DNA of 64,000 nt from Trichoplax sp. H2 (GCA_003344405.1 NOWV01000197.1:1-64000); one strand, 5' to 3'; shown: positions 39,401-51,790, counted from the first letter of the stretch. The notes: a model not told the origin generated them from the letters alone. Translations and numbers: made by a program.

Positions 39401-42400
39401 ACTGCAATGCTAATATTATGCGGATGCTGCCCTTCAGGACCTGTCGATAGATCGAAGGAAATAGAAACTCTTCAAGCTCGTAAGTGATAATGGAGACATC
39501 CTTATAATTATCTTCGTATACTAGTTATAAAATTAAAAGATTCCGATATTAACTGAACTAAACTGTATGTTGATTAGTGAATGATAAACTGAACTCGAAA
39601 GTGGCTTCTCATGAAGTCGAAATAGCAACCCTATTAAAGAAAATTGAAGATATTAGCGTTAAGGTACGTGTTCTGACACTGTAAGTTTATCAACTAAAAA
39701 TGCAAAACCATCTTAAAGATTAATAGATTTTTTAATACGATATCCTAATGCATTTCATACTTCATGTGACTAAAGTTGTTGTCAATCATCTTGCTGTAGT
39801 TTTCAAATATAGAAAATGAATTAAGTGGCAAAATTGCAGAAAATAAAAGTCTCCAGGTTATTATTTCCATACACCCACTTAAATTTGATATTTCTTAATA
39901 AGTACAATTTCGAGAGGACTTAATTCGCATCCAATTTTAATCCTTAGCTGTCTAATTCAATAAAAACCTGTAAAACCATAGATAATTGTACTTATAATTA
40001 TTATCTTTGACTTCTATATTGGCCTGGTACAAAATGCAGATGACTCTACAGCAACAGAAGGAATCATTAAAAGTTATACAAGAATCCTTACGCAATCAAA
40101 CTATGGCTTTAGAATCTGAAAGAAATGCCGTAAGTTTAGAACTCAACAGGAAATCGTTTATATTATTCTTGTATTTAATATATAGCAACATAAAATAGGC
40201 AACCAACGAGAAGAGAGATTTCCTTGAGCAAATTAACGAAGTTAAGCAACAGCTTGCAGAGGTATAAACTTGCTAATCTGTAATACTCGATACAGAATTG
40301 TCTTGGAGTTTATATCTTATGTTTTGATAACTACAACGTAAATAAAATAGCTTAATTTTATTTATGTTCTTAGAAATGCGGTCAAATAGTAGATATGGAA
40401 ATTGAGGTAAGGTATAGCACTTCGTGAACGATATCTGCATGGAATAATAACAAAAGCACATCTAGAATTATCGTGTATTTTTTTTCGCAAACTTAGAGTG
40501 TCAGTCTAAAGCGTGATGCCATTAAAATAAACGACGAAGCTACCGACCTGAAAGATAAATTACAAAGAAAAATCGATGAAATCAATGTAGGAATTTATTA
40601 TTACTTCATTTATATCGTAATTAGGCACCGAATAAATTAATAGCTTAACGTTCTGTTAGGTTTTACGTGATATCTTAACTGAAGTAGAAGATATTGATGA
40701 TGAAGATTATGAATCTCTTGATAAAGGTAATTATTTAGCAAAATTTAGTACTTTGCTCCTATTAATTCGTTTTAGCAGAATCATGTTTTTAATTTTGTTA
40801 ACAATTCTATTCTATTTTAATCCCAAGCCCAAGCAAAAGCTAAAAAATTAGAAATGGTATTAGATTCAGTTAAGGTATTATGCCATGAATGCAAAGATTA
40901 TAGTGACAGTCATTTTTATTTTTATGAAATCTATGAAAAATTACTTCATTTATTATCTATATGATGTTATTTAGATTGCCGCTGAACTTGAAAGGACAAA
41001 GGCAAAAGTCCGGGAGGAACAAATGGCTAAGGAAAAATTAGAAGGTTAGCAATGTAGTAAACCGCTATAAAGTTACAGTATATTTAACAACAAACTTACT
41101 TTGCTTTCATTAGCTCAATTAAGAGATAAAATAAAGGAAGTGGAAGTTCAAATGTTACGTGACATTCATAAATTACATGGGTAAGACCATAATAGATGAA
41201 ATTAGTAAATTCGATTGCTTCATTTTTGTAATAAGATTAATTCCATTTTCAACATTGTAGCAAAGTAGAAGAAGTAACAGAAAACCAAGGTAGCATTTCT
41301 GCCCTGCGAGCCGAAGTAGAACATTACAAGTAAGTTATACCGTTCATTTAATCCAGTATTCTAGGAAACTTTTACTACATTAATAGAACTTATTAATATT
41401 AATGTAGGCATAAGATTGATCAACTAAATCAAGAACTACAAGATGTTGAAACCAGAAGTAGGAAACAGGTCGGGATTAAAATATTGCCATATATATATAT
41501 TAATTATTTATATCCTAACATCTCGGATGTTACTTAGATTGCTACTTATGAAGAAAAGACTCAGGCTGCTAGAGTAAGTTCTAAAAGCTTATCTAAAAGA
41601 TTAACTTTACTGTAGATCAAATTAATTCTTGTTTCTTTTCGTAATGATACAGAAAAAGGAATGGACGTCGAGTCAATTATTAAAACAAAAAAATGAGGAA
41701 ATGTCTCAACTAAAGGAAGATTTTAATCAAGTGAAGGAGGAGTAAGTTTATTTTAGTATTTGGTGTAAATCTCTTGTAATGTATATTGACATACTTACTG
41801 AAACGGTAATTGTATTATAGACTAACGGAACTGAAAAGAAATAACTTAAAGAGTGAATCGACTACTTCTACAGCTTCATTAGGTTAGATGCATGTTAACT
41901 GCTATTGGTAAAATTTACAAGTAATAAATAATATGCGGCTAACAATGAATAGTAGCCTATAGTAAATAGTAAAATTTCTTGCAGCCTCCAACCAGACATC
42001 ACCCCAAGCTCCTCCTACGTTGCCTTTTGGGCCTGGACCATTACCGCCGCCTCCTGGATCTATGGGGTAATACTCTTGCTTATTATAGTACACATAACTT
42101 GTCATAGCACTAACTATTTTGCTATATTACTGTATATACGCGTACATCAGTCCATTCCCATTTCGGTCCTTGCCGCCACGAGGTTAATAATAGACTTTTC
42201 TTTCACTTCCATACAACATAAGTGTCAATTTCAAATCTCTTTTTAACTTGCTAATAGGTCCACTACCTAGGCGTAGCAGCGCAGACACTTTGCAAGATGG
42301 CGCTTCTCCGAACCTAAAGTCCCCTGTTCCCCGAAGAGATAGCTCTGCTAGGGAAGGTACTGCGAATGACAGCATGATCGAATCCAATCCAGGTATATTT

Positions 42401-42996
42401 GAGTAAAAAAGATTTAATTGTGTTGACATATTTTAAAAATGATTACTAATGGTGATTTGATCGTGGCGCCTTAGGCAATCCTCCTATTTTTGGCCAAGAG
42501 GTAAATGCATGTATACTTCATTTAAAGTCTAACTTTAGGGCTAATAGTTAACTGTGCTGTCTAAACTTGAGTTACTTTATTTGCTTTATTTTTCGTACAG
42601 CCACCCCAGCCAATGATTAGACCACCAACTGACCTAAACCAGACTGATAATCAGCCCCGTCATCAATCGCTACCAACTGCTGGATTGCCCCATTCTCCTC
42701 AAGTACTTCAAAATATGTCACCTATTCCAAGACGACCAGTTGGGCCTCCACCACCGATGTTACCATATCAACCAAGACCGTCACCTTTTAGACACCCGGT
42801 AGGACTATTCCAGCAACGATTAGGTAATCCTTTACCTCCAAACATGCCCCGAATGCCTATGAGAGCTGAAAATCCTGCAAATTCTGAAGCAAATCAAGGT
42901 TGGTACAATTGCGATTTGTTTATTTCTCGTGGAATTACTGCTAAAATCATTTCTATATTTTTTATAGCTAACAATTTAAGAAATTCGAATGTATGA
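30402..42996 (+). CDS. MIA3: TANGO1/MIA3-like ER exit-site cargo receptor
   Basis: Family proteins recruit bulky cargo such as collagen and COPII coat at ER exit sites. Exons: 30402-30489, 32187-32609, 32918-33010, 33202-33303, 33439-33540, 33673-33774, 33907-34008, 34141-34242, 34375-34476, 34917-35018, 35663-35737, 35865-35960, 36055-36186, 36236-36271, 36433-36505, 36597-36673, 36839-36981, 37112-37162, 39329-39479, 39578-39663, 39800-39856, 40040-40129, 40199-40261, 40374-40406, 40497-40586, 40660-40726, 40828-40874, 40975-41044, 41114-41180, 41261-41329, 41408-41468, 41538-41573, 41653-41741, 41821-41882, 41985-42066, 42151-42182, 42258-42392, 42475-42500, 42601-42898, 42968-42996. Total 3,741 nt, 1,246 residues. 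Layout: signal peptide (1-20), acidic Ser/Thr-rich lumenal part (to 667), membrane segment (about 682-701), coiled coil (718-1046), Pro-rich tail. No lumenal SH3 was found. The first exon and 34917 start are the least certain. Confidence 0.85.
30490..32186 (+). other. First intron of the TANGO1-like gene
   Basis: In vertebrate MIA3 the lumenal SH3-like (MOTH) domain directly follows the signal peptide, so its exons would be expected here. I looked for the conserved Cys pair, a GDxVxVYxKL-like core and a G-[YF]-F-P end in all forward frames and saw none. An open stretch at 31401-31655 has a plausible acceptor and a GTAAGC donor but the wrong phase and no SH3 pattern. Nothing else is supported. 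Confidence 0.45.
33336..34509 (+). repeat. Five-unit 234-bp exon-plus-intron tandem array
   Basis: Five head-to-tail units of exactly 234 bp begin (exon starts) at 33439, 33673, 33907, 34141 and 34375. Each unit contains one 102-nt exon, bounded by TATTATAG acceptor and GTACGC donor, and a 132-bp intron. The leading intron of unit 1 also belongs to the array. Exons are phase 1-1 and encode 34 residues beginning GKSATST or GKSTTST and containing TSSPVEDTSDT. Units differ at only a few sites in both exon and intron, with variants shuffled between units (for example the Asp-Asp or Gly-His pair in the middle). This points to recent expansion or homogenisation. Confidence 0.95.
37163..39328 (+). 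other. Long intron before the membrane-spanning exon of the TANGO1-like gene
   Basis: This is the largest intron of the gene, at 2.17 kb. The following exon begins exactly with ATG (39329), encodes the membrane segment and could also serve as the first coding exon of a short, lumen-less isoform like vertebrate TANGO1-short/cTAGE5, if a promoter lies in this intron. Some short palindromic GTAC motifs occur near 37310, 38195 and 38840. No other exon is supported. Confidence 0.4.
39329..42996 (+). other. MIA3: Membrane, coiled-coil and proline-rich module of the TANGO1-like gene
   Basis: This half of the gene corresponds to the part shared by MIA2/cTAGE5 and MIA3/TANGO1. The membrane segment reads SIIAAIVSLFTAMLILCG, followed by Cys-Cys. 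Then about 330 residues of Glu/Lys-rich heptad sequence are spread over 15 short exons (33-90 nt), including the YEEKTQAARKKEWTSSQLL block that resembles the family's conserved coiled-coil 2 end. The tail is rich in PPP, GPLP and PRRP motifs, the Sec23-binding type of sequence in this family. Most introns are 60-150 bp. Confidence 0.85.
42899..42967 (+). other. Last intron of the TANGO1-like gene: 69 nt and in-frame without stop
   Basis: The intron begins GTTGGT and ends TTTTTTATAG. Its length is a multiple of three and the frame runs open through it, so retention would add 23 residues, mostly hydrophobic near the end, without a frameshift. Splicing is favoured because of the good acceptor tract and the non-Pro-rich content. 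Confidence 0.5.
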
Positions 42997-45900
42997 TAAC
43001 GAATAATCTCTGAATGCGCTTCCAAATATTATAAACCTATTTACTCCATGAATAATAATCGCGATCAAGTCAGTGTCAGTCACTCTTTACATGGACCTTG
43101 CATATCATTTTCATGTTTTAAGATATGATGAAAACTATGACAAAAAGTTAAATTTATATCATGCATAATCTATGTAAAGTGATAAACGATGTTCATTTTT
43201 ATATATTTTCATTTACTTCTGTAAACCGGTGAATACCAAACTGAAAGTAAAAATTATTGTCTTTTTGACCATGCAACGGAAACATATTTTATTGGAAATT
43301 ATTCGTAAACTATGACTGGTCATGATTACTACTTAGATATCAAATGTCTTGTGAATCCATGCGGGTATAGGACTTTTTACTCAAATTATTATAGAAAAAA
43401 TAATAAATTGCAATGTCATGACTGTCTAAGGCTCAGTATTTCATCATAACCTTAGGATTATTGTTACCGTTGCCACATTTATATTTCTAGGTTACGGGTG
43501 TAATAAGCACTCATTTTAGACTTGGAGTAATGGTACAGTAACACATTGAAAATTTCACTTATCATAAATGGCTATGCTGATCTTGTCGTTGAAGTTCAAA
43601 TTTAGCTGCTTGCAAAGGGCATCGCTACCGATAGTATGCATTAGACTGCGGTAGATAAAATTTAAAGAAGCTTCGAACATATCGCACTACATCTAATGTA
43701 AGATTAAGTCCTAATGCATAAAGGAATTAACTATAGTAGTTTGAACTATAAAGAAAATCTGAAACAGATGTGATCGAAATATATATATAATAATAATGAC
43801 CATAAGGAAACGTAAAACGTCAGCATTACTTGGAATCTGGCTCGTGCTGAATTGAAAAGAATCAAATTGTTGTATGCGAATCTCAAATAAAACGATTATC
43901 CTTAGGAGTTAAGAATCGTTGTACCAGTAAATCCAACTTCATACCACTAGGCCATTCATATTTGGAATGTTCTTTGATAAACTTAATTGACTACATGGCA
44001 TGCTATCACAACTGCATTCATATTTTATTAGAAGAATATTACATTATAGTTTAACTGCAACTATCTCGAACCAATATCTATCACATAAGTGAGGAATATC
44101 AAAATAGACGCTAATCGATCTATCCAGTTAGATCTTTTAAATCTACAAGAACAAGATAATTTAGCTACCGTAGTTAATCACATATTACTGTCTTAATTAT
44201 TTTAAACTATACTAGTTAAGTATTAACCCATCGTTTAAAAGCACTTGAAGTATTTGATCCCTGAAGGCAATAAAATCAAGCTAGACACCAATAGGTATCA
44301 CTTAGACATCCTAAGCCTACCTATTTGTAACATCAAGTTGCTTTAATTAAAACATTTATTTAAAAGTATTCTAGCTAAATCTACATTCAAATTCGAATAG
44401 AACTGCGGAAATTTGTTGAAATAGTAAGTAATAAAACAGTGATTAAATGTTATTATTAACAACTTTTATTTGAAATGTAGAAATAAATATCGTGATAAAA
44501 GTTCGCAGATGTGTATAAAATGCTACTACAGTATGTAGAATATAGCTGCAGCAATTTCTTTACGGCATAGCTCCTCAAGAATTGGAAATCTCGGTTGACT
44601 TATAGCTGAATTACTTTCAATTATATAAACTGTAGTAATATTGTTAATTAAGGTTGATAATTTGTTTATGTCGATTAAACGGAAAAGGCTTGATAATTGA
44701 ATTTGAGATTAGTAACTTCAATCTTGCGGAAGGAAAATTCTTGCCATAAAATAAAACCAGTTTTATCATTATTTCATAACAGATGCAGCATTGGCATTGG
44801 CGTTAAAGAATGGCAGCTATCCAGATAAAATCTTACGATAGTCAATTGAATATGACTTTAAGTTAAGGGATGGAGAATATTTGCTTTAATTGGACCCATT
44901 TGGTTATTATTTCAAAATTGAATATTGAAAGCTACATATAATAGAGATAAGAAAATGAGTTTGCTAATTAAGTGTGTGTCTAACTTTGACTAAATGTAAT
45001 CCAAATATTAAAAGGTAGGCTCGAAATTGTATGAGTATGCATAGAGTCAAAGCTCTCCTATATCAAAGTAATTTGCTTGAAACTCGATCGAAAGATTAGA
45101 AGATAGCCTACTCTATCCGATCTAAATTTTAAGTGAGATTGCTTTCGAGGTATAATTACATCCAGGACGAAGATGAAAATCTTCTTATTTACATTTAAAG
45201 TTAATAATAAAACAAATTGAAGGGATGAGCAAAAGAGAATTATTTAATCGGAATATAGCCAAAGACCAGAAAATAACATTATGTAGACATAACTTCCATT
45301 AATTACCAAGAATTAATCTCAAGTTAACTGCTCAAAGAAATATTTCCTATCGGGTTTGATCATATTTGCCAGCGAGTGATAACTCCATAAATCTATATTT
45401 GAGGACAAAGTTAGCTTGAAAAGAAATTTTTCACCATAGGTAAGCATGGTAGTAGATGCCAGAGGTAGAATTTGATTTATGTCTTGTGCTCTTAAAACTT
45501 TTAACTGCTATTGTACATGTTTTTATGCTTGATTATACAATCGCTAGATCAAGATGTAAGAAAACTGGTTGACTTGTCAACAAGGATAACTTTCTACGTT
45601 TGTAGTCTACAGGTTTTTTGTACCTTTAGGAGCAAGAGAACGTTAAAATATTAGAATAGAATTCAATACCTGCAACTTTAATAAATGAGTAATGATGTAA
45701 TTAGAAAGTATACAGGATAATTATATCTTTCATCGATGTATAAATTATCTTGTCGCTCTACTGAAGTTAAAACAAGTTTGGTACAATCTTATAACTACTA
45801 CCATAAGTATATGAAACATCGATAGGATAAGTAATATACAGGATAAGTACTTCAATTATCGAATTTTAAAATATTTTGCTCCTGTATTAAATATATTATC

Positions 45901-47057
45901 AGTAAAAAGTAGAGAGCGAATCAAAACTTACAATTCTGTACAAACATGCCCTTCTTTCATTTGGTTTTCTTCTAGGAATGCGAAACATTTTATACTTGTT
46001 GATTTCTTCTTAACTTTAAAATGTTTCAATTCGAAAAAGATAGCCGCGTCTATAAGGTTAAATATCCAGTATTTAAGCCGAGAAATTAATAACTTTCAGT
46101 CGTCTATTTTATGTGCTGTATGAGATTTGTCAATTTAATCAACCAAGTATTACAGATTCTCCAAAATTAGTGCAGCCTATTATATAACCATTTCTCACCT
46201 TTCGGCACCTTAATTAGAGGTATTGGTATGGCAATATTATTATTAAAGTATATTTCATTTCCTTCTTTAATAGTTGCTATTGGCGTATTTTGAATATCGC
46301 ACAAGTCCATACCTTGACGATCTGTATGGAGAATCGATAGCAAAAAAATGAGAGGTGTTAATAACTAATCCGATCAAACGTTAACAATTTCTAACTAAAA
46401 CAATTAATGACTAGATAGATGAGGAATACAACTATGACCAGTACTACTATGACGATCCCTTCGTTTTATTTCGGTGTGATAATATCATCTGCAATACTAT
46501 AGCATGTCTATAACATCTATATGGTGTATATCTACATATATCATATATCCACGCGCATAACATCTATAGTATTTTTTTACATAAATTATAATAAGCTAGA
46601 GAATATAAAAATTCCTGAAAGTAATGCTTTAGGATGATATCGATACCTATAGTAATATATAACATTAAAGATTTGAAGATTGTGTTCCTATTTATGCTGC
46701 AGCATTATTATAAGCGAGAAAATAAGATATTGAAAGTTCACTATGAAACTAGGTCTAGCTAGGCATTTACGGAAATGATGAAATCAAATAATAATTAAAT
46801 ATTCAGACTTAGAATTCAATGGGTAATAAGTAAAAGGAAGATACCGTAAAATAGATTATGATAAGTTAGAGAAAATAGTAACTATCACCGAAAGTAATGC
46901 GTTAGAACAATATCAAATTATGTATTAATAATATAATTGGAGATTTAACGATTGCATTCCTCTTTTATGCCTATATTATTGTTATTAGTAACAAGAATAT
47001 CACATTAAAATTTTGTTATTAAGCTACGTTTAACTAGATAATGATGGAAATGATAAA
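42997..47057. other. Intergenic region downstream of the TANGO1-like gene
   Basis: Includes the presumed TANGO1-like 3' UTR (AATAAA at 43402 and near 43888). No gene is supported. One orphan exon candidate lies at 44783-44841 (+). The remainder is AT-rich DNA in which no clear repeat family or RNA gene was recognised. Confidence 0.5.
44783..44841 (+). other. Orphan terminal-exon candidate
   Basis: After a good pyrimidine-rich ATAACAG acceptor, a phase-1 reading gives D-A-A-L-A-L-A-L-K-N-G-S-Y-P-D-K-I-L-R and a stop. Its base composition is more GC-rich than its surroundings. No partner exon or family was recognised, so it may be chance. Confidence 0.15.
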
Positions 47058-48555
47058 ATCAAATAAATTTATCTAACTGACAAATGAAAAAATTGTTGAA
47101 AGGACTTTCAAATAGTGGTAGGATTAAATATGATGTATAGCTACCGTTTATATTATATTATTAGACGTTGAAAATAACTTCATGATGTCCATCATATCCT
47201 TACGATATAAACGTTTCCTTAACCCCTCAGAAATTAGACCCTTAAATATATGCTTTATTATAATACAAGTTTTGCTATATTATGGCCATACTTCTTACTA
47301 TTAGAAGACATTAACAATTATTAATTATCCAACAGACCAATCGCTCCTACTTCTAGTTATGTGGCAGTCACGATGCACAATTTTCTAGGTACTAATAGGT
47401 ATTGACAATTTTCATAAACCAATAACTTATCTGTAGTGTATTCAAAGAATGCAAATAGATCAAAGTGAAATGTTATGGGTTCAGATTGATTAAATGTCGA
47501 AATTTTTAATCATTACGGCCGATAAAGAAAGACGTAAATATTGGCATCACCAGCGTAAATCACCACCAGCAATATCCTTATTCTACGAATATTTTATAAA
47601 AATATCTATAAATACACCTTAAGGACGACAATATAACATGGAATGAAATATTTAATCCCATACTGGTAATTAATCGCTTTATCATCTAGTAAATCAGATC
47701 TAAATTACGTAATTTCGATGGATTTTTATTTTAGTTGAGCGATTCTCGAAAAGTTGATGCCATATAATTTTTCTTAGTAAAATAAGTAGAATCAATTGAG
47801 CAATCAGAGTATCTACTATCCATTCTGAATGAATTCTTATTAAATATAACTTTTACTTTCTTTTCTCCATATCTGTAGCCATCATTAAATTGCTGATTAG
47901 GTAATAAAGTATCAAACAATTATCTTCATCGAATTTGTAATCAAGACAGACTGCTTATGGGCGGTAACAGCTTAAAAAATGGTACGTGATCAANNNNNNN
48001 NNNNNNNNNNNNNATCAAATAAATTTATCTAACTGACAAATGAAAAATTGTTGAAAGGACTTTCAAATAGTGGTAGGATTAAATATGATGTATAGCTACC
48101 GTTTATATTATATTATTAGACGTTGAAAATAACTTCATGATGTCCATCATATCCTTACGATATAAACATTTCCTTAACCGCTCAGAAATTAGACCCTTAA
48201 ATATATGCTTTATTATAATACAAGTTTTGCTATATTATGGCCATACTTCTTACTATTAGAAGACATTAACAATTATTAATTATCCAACAGCATTTTAGTT
48301 GAGCGATTCTCGAAAAGTTGATGCCATATAATTTCCTTAGTAAAATAAGTAGAATCAATTGAGCAATTAGAGTATCTACTATCCACTCTGAATGAATTTT
48401 TATTAAATATAACTTTTACTTTCTTTTCTCCATATCTGTAGCCATCATTAAATTGCTGATTAGGTAATAAAGTATCAAACAATTATCTTCATCGAATTTG
48501 TAATCAAGACAGACTGCTTATGGGCGGTAACAGCTTAAAAAATGGTACGTGATCA
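47058..48555 (+). repeat. Near-identical duplicated contig ends around an assembly gap, with a ~394-bp indel
   Basis: 47058-47993 and 48014-48555 are nearly identical. The second lacks about 394 bp present in the first (about 47336-47729). The N run at 47994-48013 separates them, and the first copy ends exactly at the gap. This is the pattern of two allelic contigs that overlap but were not merged. A real tandem duplication is the less likely reading. Confidence 0.85.
47994..48013. other. Assembly gap (20 N)
   Basis: Twenty undetermined bases. Sequence on the right restarts with a copy of 47058 onward, so the true gap is probably negative (overlapping contigs). Confidence 0.99.
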
Positions 48556-48959
48556 ATTCTATGTTTCGACAAAACGTGATTGTGTAGTATTTTGACACAC
48601 TGATTACTAAAATTAGCTATACTATAATACAAAACCGATAGTCTAGTTACCATTGTCATCCATAAATCTTGGCTTTATTATTATGAAATAATGAATCTAG
48701 TCATTGTCGAAAAGACAAGAAAATTTCGCTGGTATAACTTAAATTAATGCACCATAATTTATTCATTAGAAATGAAGGAGTGTAAAAGTCTTAAAGTAGT
48801 CAATAGACGTGATGCTACCCTTAACGATCCTTAAATTCGAAGATTTAGTTAAAAGTAAAGTATCGTGAAGATAAATGGAACTATTAGTCTACCGTTTATA
48901 GGACCTCCGTATTCATTTAAACCTTTCCTATAAGTGTAGGAAATGTATTTTTAATATTT

Positions 48960-49540
48960 CAGATAAACAATTACGAGCATCCTTGCTGAATAAATCTATC
49001 TATAGACCTACAAGAAGTAAAACTATCTATCTATAGCTTTATCAAATAAATGTCTATGTCTTTGGAGAAGCAATCTCAGTTTCTTCGCTGAAAATGCCTT
49101 GTTATAATAGATTTTATTTCGATGAATATATACGTATATATCATTTTAAAACAAAATTTTTCTGTATGAGTTCAATACTTGTAGTACCCTTGTAAAATCT
49201 GTCGATATTATGAAGATATTTTTAGAACACTTGCATCGCTATGAAAAGACACATTAACAGCTTCATAGAATAAACAATTTTTTGTTCTAAATAAACGATT
49301 TCAGTATCTTTGCACAATAAATCTATCGATATAGTGAGCTGGATAAACGTACGTTAACATACATAGCGAGCAAAATTTTTCTTTTCGAATAAATCATTTC
49401 ATTGCCATTATAATATAAATCGATCGATATAGTAAAGTATTGTGATGTATTGACACCTTTAAAGTTAACAATTCAATCAACCATTTCTATAAGGTATCTT
49501 TGCATAATTAATCTATTGTCGTACACTATTGGAGACGGTG
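48960..49540 (+). repeat. Decayed ~100-bp tandem repeat, about four copies
   Basis: A motif of the form AACAATTxxx, a pyrimidine-poor spacer, GTATCTTTGCAxAATAAATC and TATCGATATAGT/TATCTATAG recurs near 48971, 49270-49330, 49380-49435 and 49470-49525. Copies are strongly diverged and have variable spacing. Confidence 0.6.
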
Positions 49541-49867
49541 TCATTGATATTGAAGGTTAGTCTCTCCTATTTGCATAACGATAAATTGTTTTGCTTCAAT
49601 TGCTTTCCAACTATTGACTAATTACCAGACTGTGTTATCGCTGATTTATCTCAAGGCTAACTACTAAAGACTACCGCAAGAAATAGGATTGCAAGTAATC
49701 TATTAAAATCATCCATGTAGAATGTACCTTTCTTCAATACCTTAGTAGCTCTTTATCATTAAAATACTTGGCTGCAATCTAGGGTATCCATTAATTTAAC
49801 GTATTCAATTTTAATTGATTGCTAAAGAATTTCATTCAATTTTATATCGTAACTGTCTTTAAATTAG

Positions 49868-49948
49868 CTCAAGCTGATTGGAAATTAAACTTCGATCATC
49901 GAGGCACAGACTACTGGGGAGCAGCAAATGAACTGACCCAATATCTAC
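49868..49948 (+). other. Orphan exon candidate, phase 1-1, unknown gene
   Basis: An 81-nt open segment bounded by a TTTAAATTAG acceptor and a GTAAGC donor, noticeably more GC-rich than its surroundings. It reads A-Q-A-D-W-K-L-N-F-D-H-R-G-T-D-Y-W-G-A-A, then N-E-L-T-Q-Y-L. The W...F......WG...E...Y spacing loosely recalls the AIDA N-terminal helical domain, but it is on the strand opposite to the AIDA-like C2 exon at 53087-53229. No further exon of the same gene was found. Confidence 0.3.
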
Positions 49949-50619
49949 GTAAGCAATTCTGTAAAGTCATTATAATTTTAAAATAATTGGAAACAAATAG
50001 ATAACATCTATCGTCGCCATCTTTTGCGTAGATAATTTGACACCTTAATTTAGAGTGTAAACCAGCTAAACAAATCATTACAAACAAATTAATTTCGTTC
50101 GCCTTATTTTCATATTTAATAAGAATTCAAATCTGATATCAATATAATCTCATAATTACGTAGAATTTTAGAAAAATATTTCAATTCTACTGCATTCTAA
50201 ATCATCATTTCTAGACTATGCATGGATTAATGCTATATGGCATAGAAATCTACATTTTTGATATAGAATTCAATATAGAGTACTGTTATATTTTGAATTT
50301 AAATTTTGTATCAACTCTACTCATCTTCAAATTTCCTTCTCTATCATATTAAGCTATTCTCACTTATTATTTTAAGATAATATAGCATAACTGTAAATCC
50401 TTCAACTATTGTTAAATGTTATTTCGGATAAGGGATCGTATATGAAATCGATTTGGTTGTCTCTTCTTTAGTAATTCCGAATTCGAACTACTATTGCTCT
50501 CTCTATTACTGGATGCATAGGACTAGAATTAAATACTTTAAGAATTATGGAATAATTAAAATACTAACAATGATGATTGAATTCTATCATATTTCTCTCT
50601 TATAAGTGATTTCTATTCA

Positions 50620-51790
50620 AATTTAAAGGCATAACATCACTATTGCTTCCGTATGATTACTTTAAATACCTAAAAACACTGTACTAGAAAATTTAACTAA
50701 AAGAAATAAAGAACATCCTATAACTTTCGAATAATAAAGTGCACTATCAAGTGCTATGACTAAAGTGGATGCTATATCCATATGATCATCTTAAATGCTT
50801 TAAAATTTAGGAACAAGCAAATGAAATGGATGAGAATAATTTCATCTGTATTCTCTGACAATAAAACATGATTCATAAATTATTGTTTATATCATCGCTG
50901 CATTCATATGATTCTATTAATGGCTTTAAAATTATAGAGAAATTATAGTGATATTCAATAAAAGGGGTGAAATTCACAGTATTTATTTCGAAGAAAAACG
51001 TAATTTTAGCTACACCATCGTTACTACTATTTCATTATTTGAATTGCTTCAAAAATTGGGGAAGGAGGAATATAAAAAACGAGATTTATCCTATTTCTGT
51101 CTACTGAAGATATAAAACGAAATTGGAGGTGCTACGGCTAATATCATCATGATCTCCATAATATTACTTGAAAGGCTTTAATATTGTAGAGAAATGAAAT
51201 AGACAATTCCAATTTGTCACATTCCTCTCAAATTATTAAATGCAATTTAAGTTGTTACGGTTAACGCCATCATGATGTCTCTACCATTATCTTCAATGCT
51301 GCAAATTATAGAGTAATCAAATGTAATAGACTTACATGCATCACATTTCTTTCTTGTAATAAAATATGATTTCAGCGATTTTTGCTAATGTCATCGTTAC
51401 ATCCATATCATTAATAGTAATGCTTTGAAATGGGGAAGCATTAAATGAAATTGATAAAATTGAATGTGTTACTGCCAAAGCCACTCTGATCATTATTATT
51501 TTTAAATACTTCAAAGTTGCGGAGAATTCAAGCTTTCTAAAATTGGATCTATCATGGCTAGTGTTATTAAGTAGCCTACATGATTATTTCAGATAAAATA
51601 AATAAAATTGGAAGTATTGCTGCTATGATCACCCTGATCATAATCTTTAAATACTTCAAAATTGAGGAAACTCAAACCTTATAAAATTGGATCTATCACT
51701 GTTAATGTCATCAACCTACCCATACGATTATTTTTAATGTATTTAAAATTCTAGAGAAAATAAATAAAAATCGATGGCCTTTCTCTGTAG
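50620..51790 (+). repeat. Decayed tandem array, unit ~110-150 bp, roughly eight copies
   Basis: Successive units share the order GCTAATGTCATC or a variant, a CATATGATTAT/CATGATxTC word, TTTAAATxCTTxAAAATT, GxGGAAxxx and AAATGAAAT/AAATAAAATT, then a Gly-free AT-rich link. The clearest pair lies around 51470-51740, where TTTAAATACTTCAAA, TTGxGGAxA.TCAA and AAAATTGGATCTATCA are each repeated. No coding frame persists. Confidence 0.65.

Noticed and set aside
47731-48482. Pair of similar minus-strand open frames (about 60 codons)
   Set aside because: They look conserved only because they lie in duplicated allelic contig ends; a one-base difference shifts the frame in the second copy.
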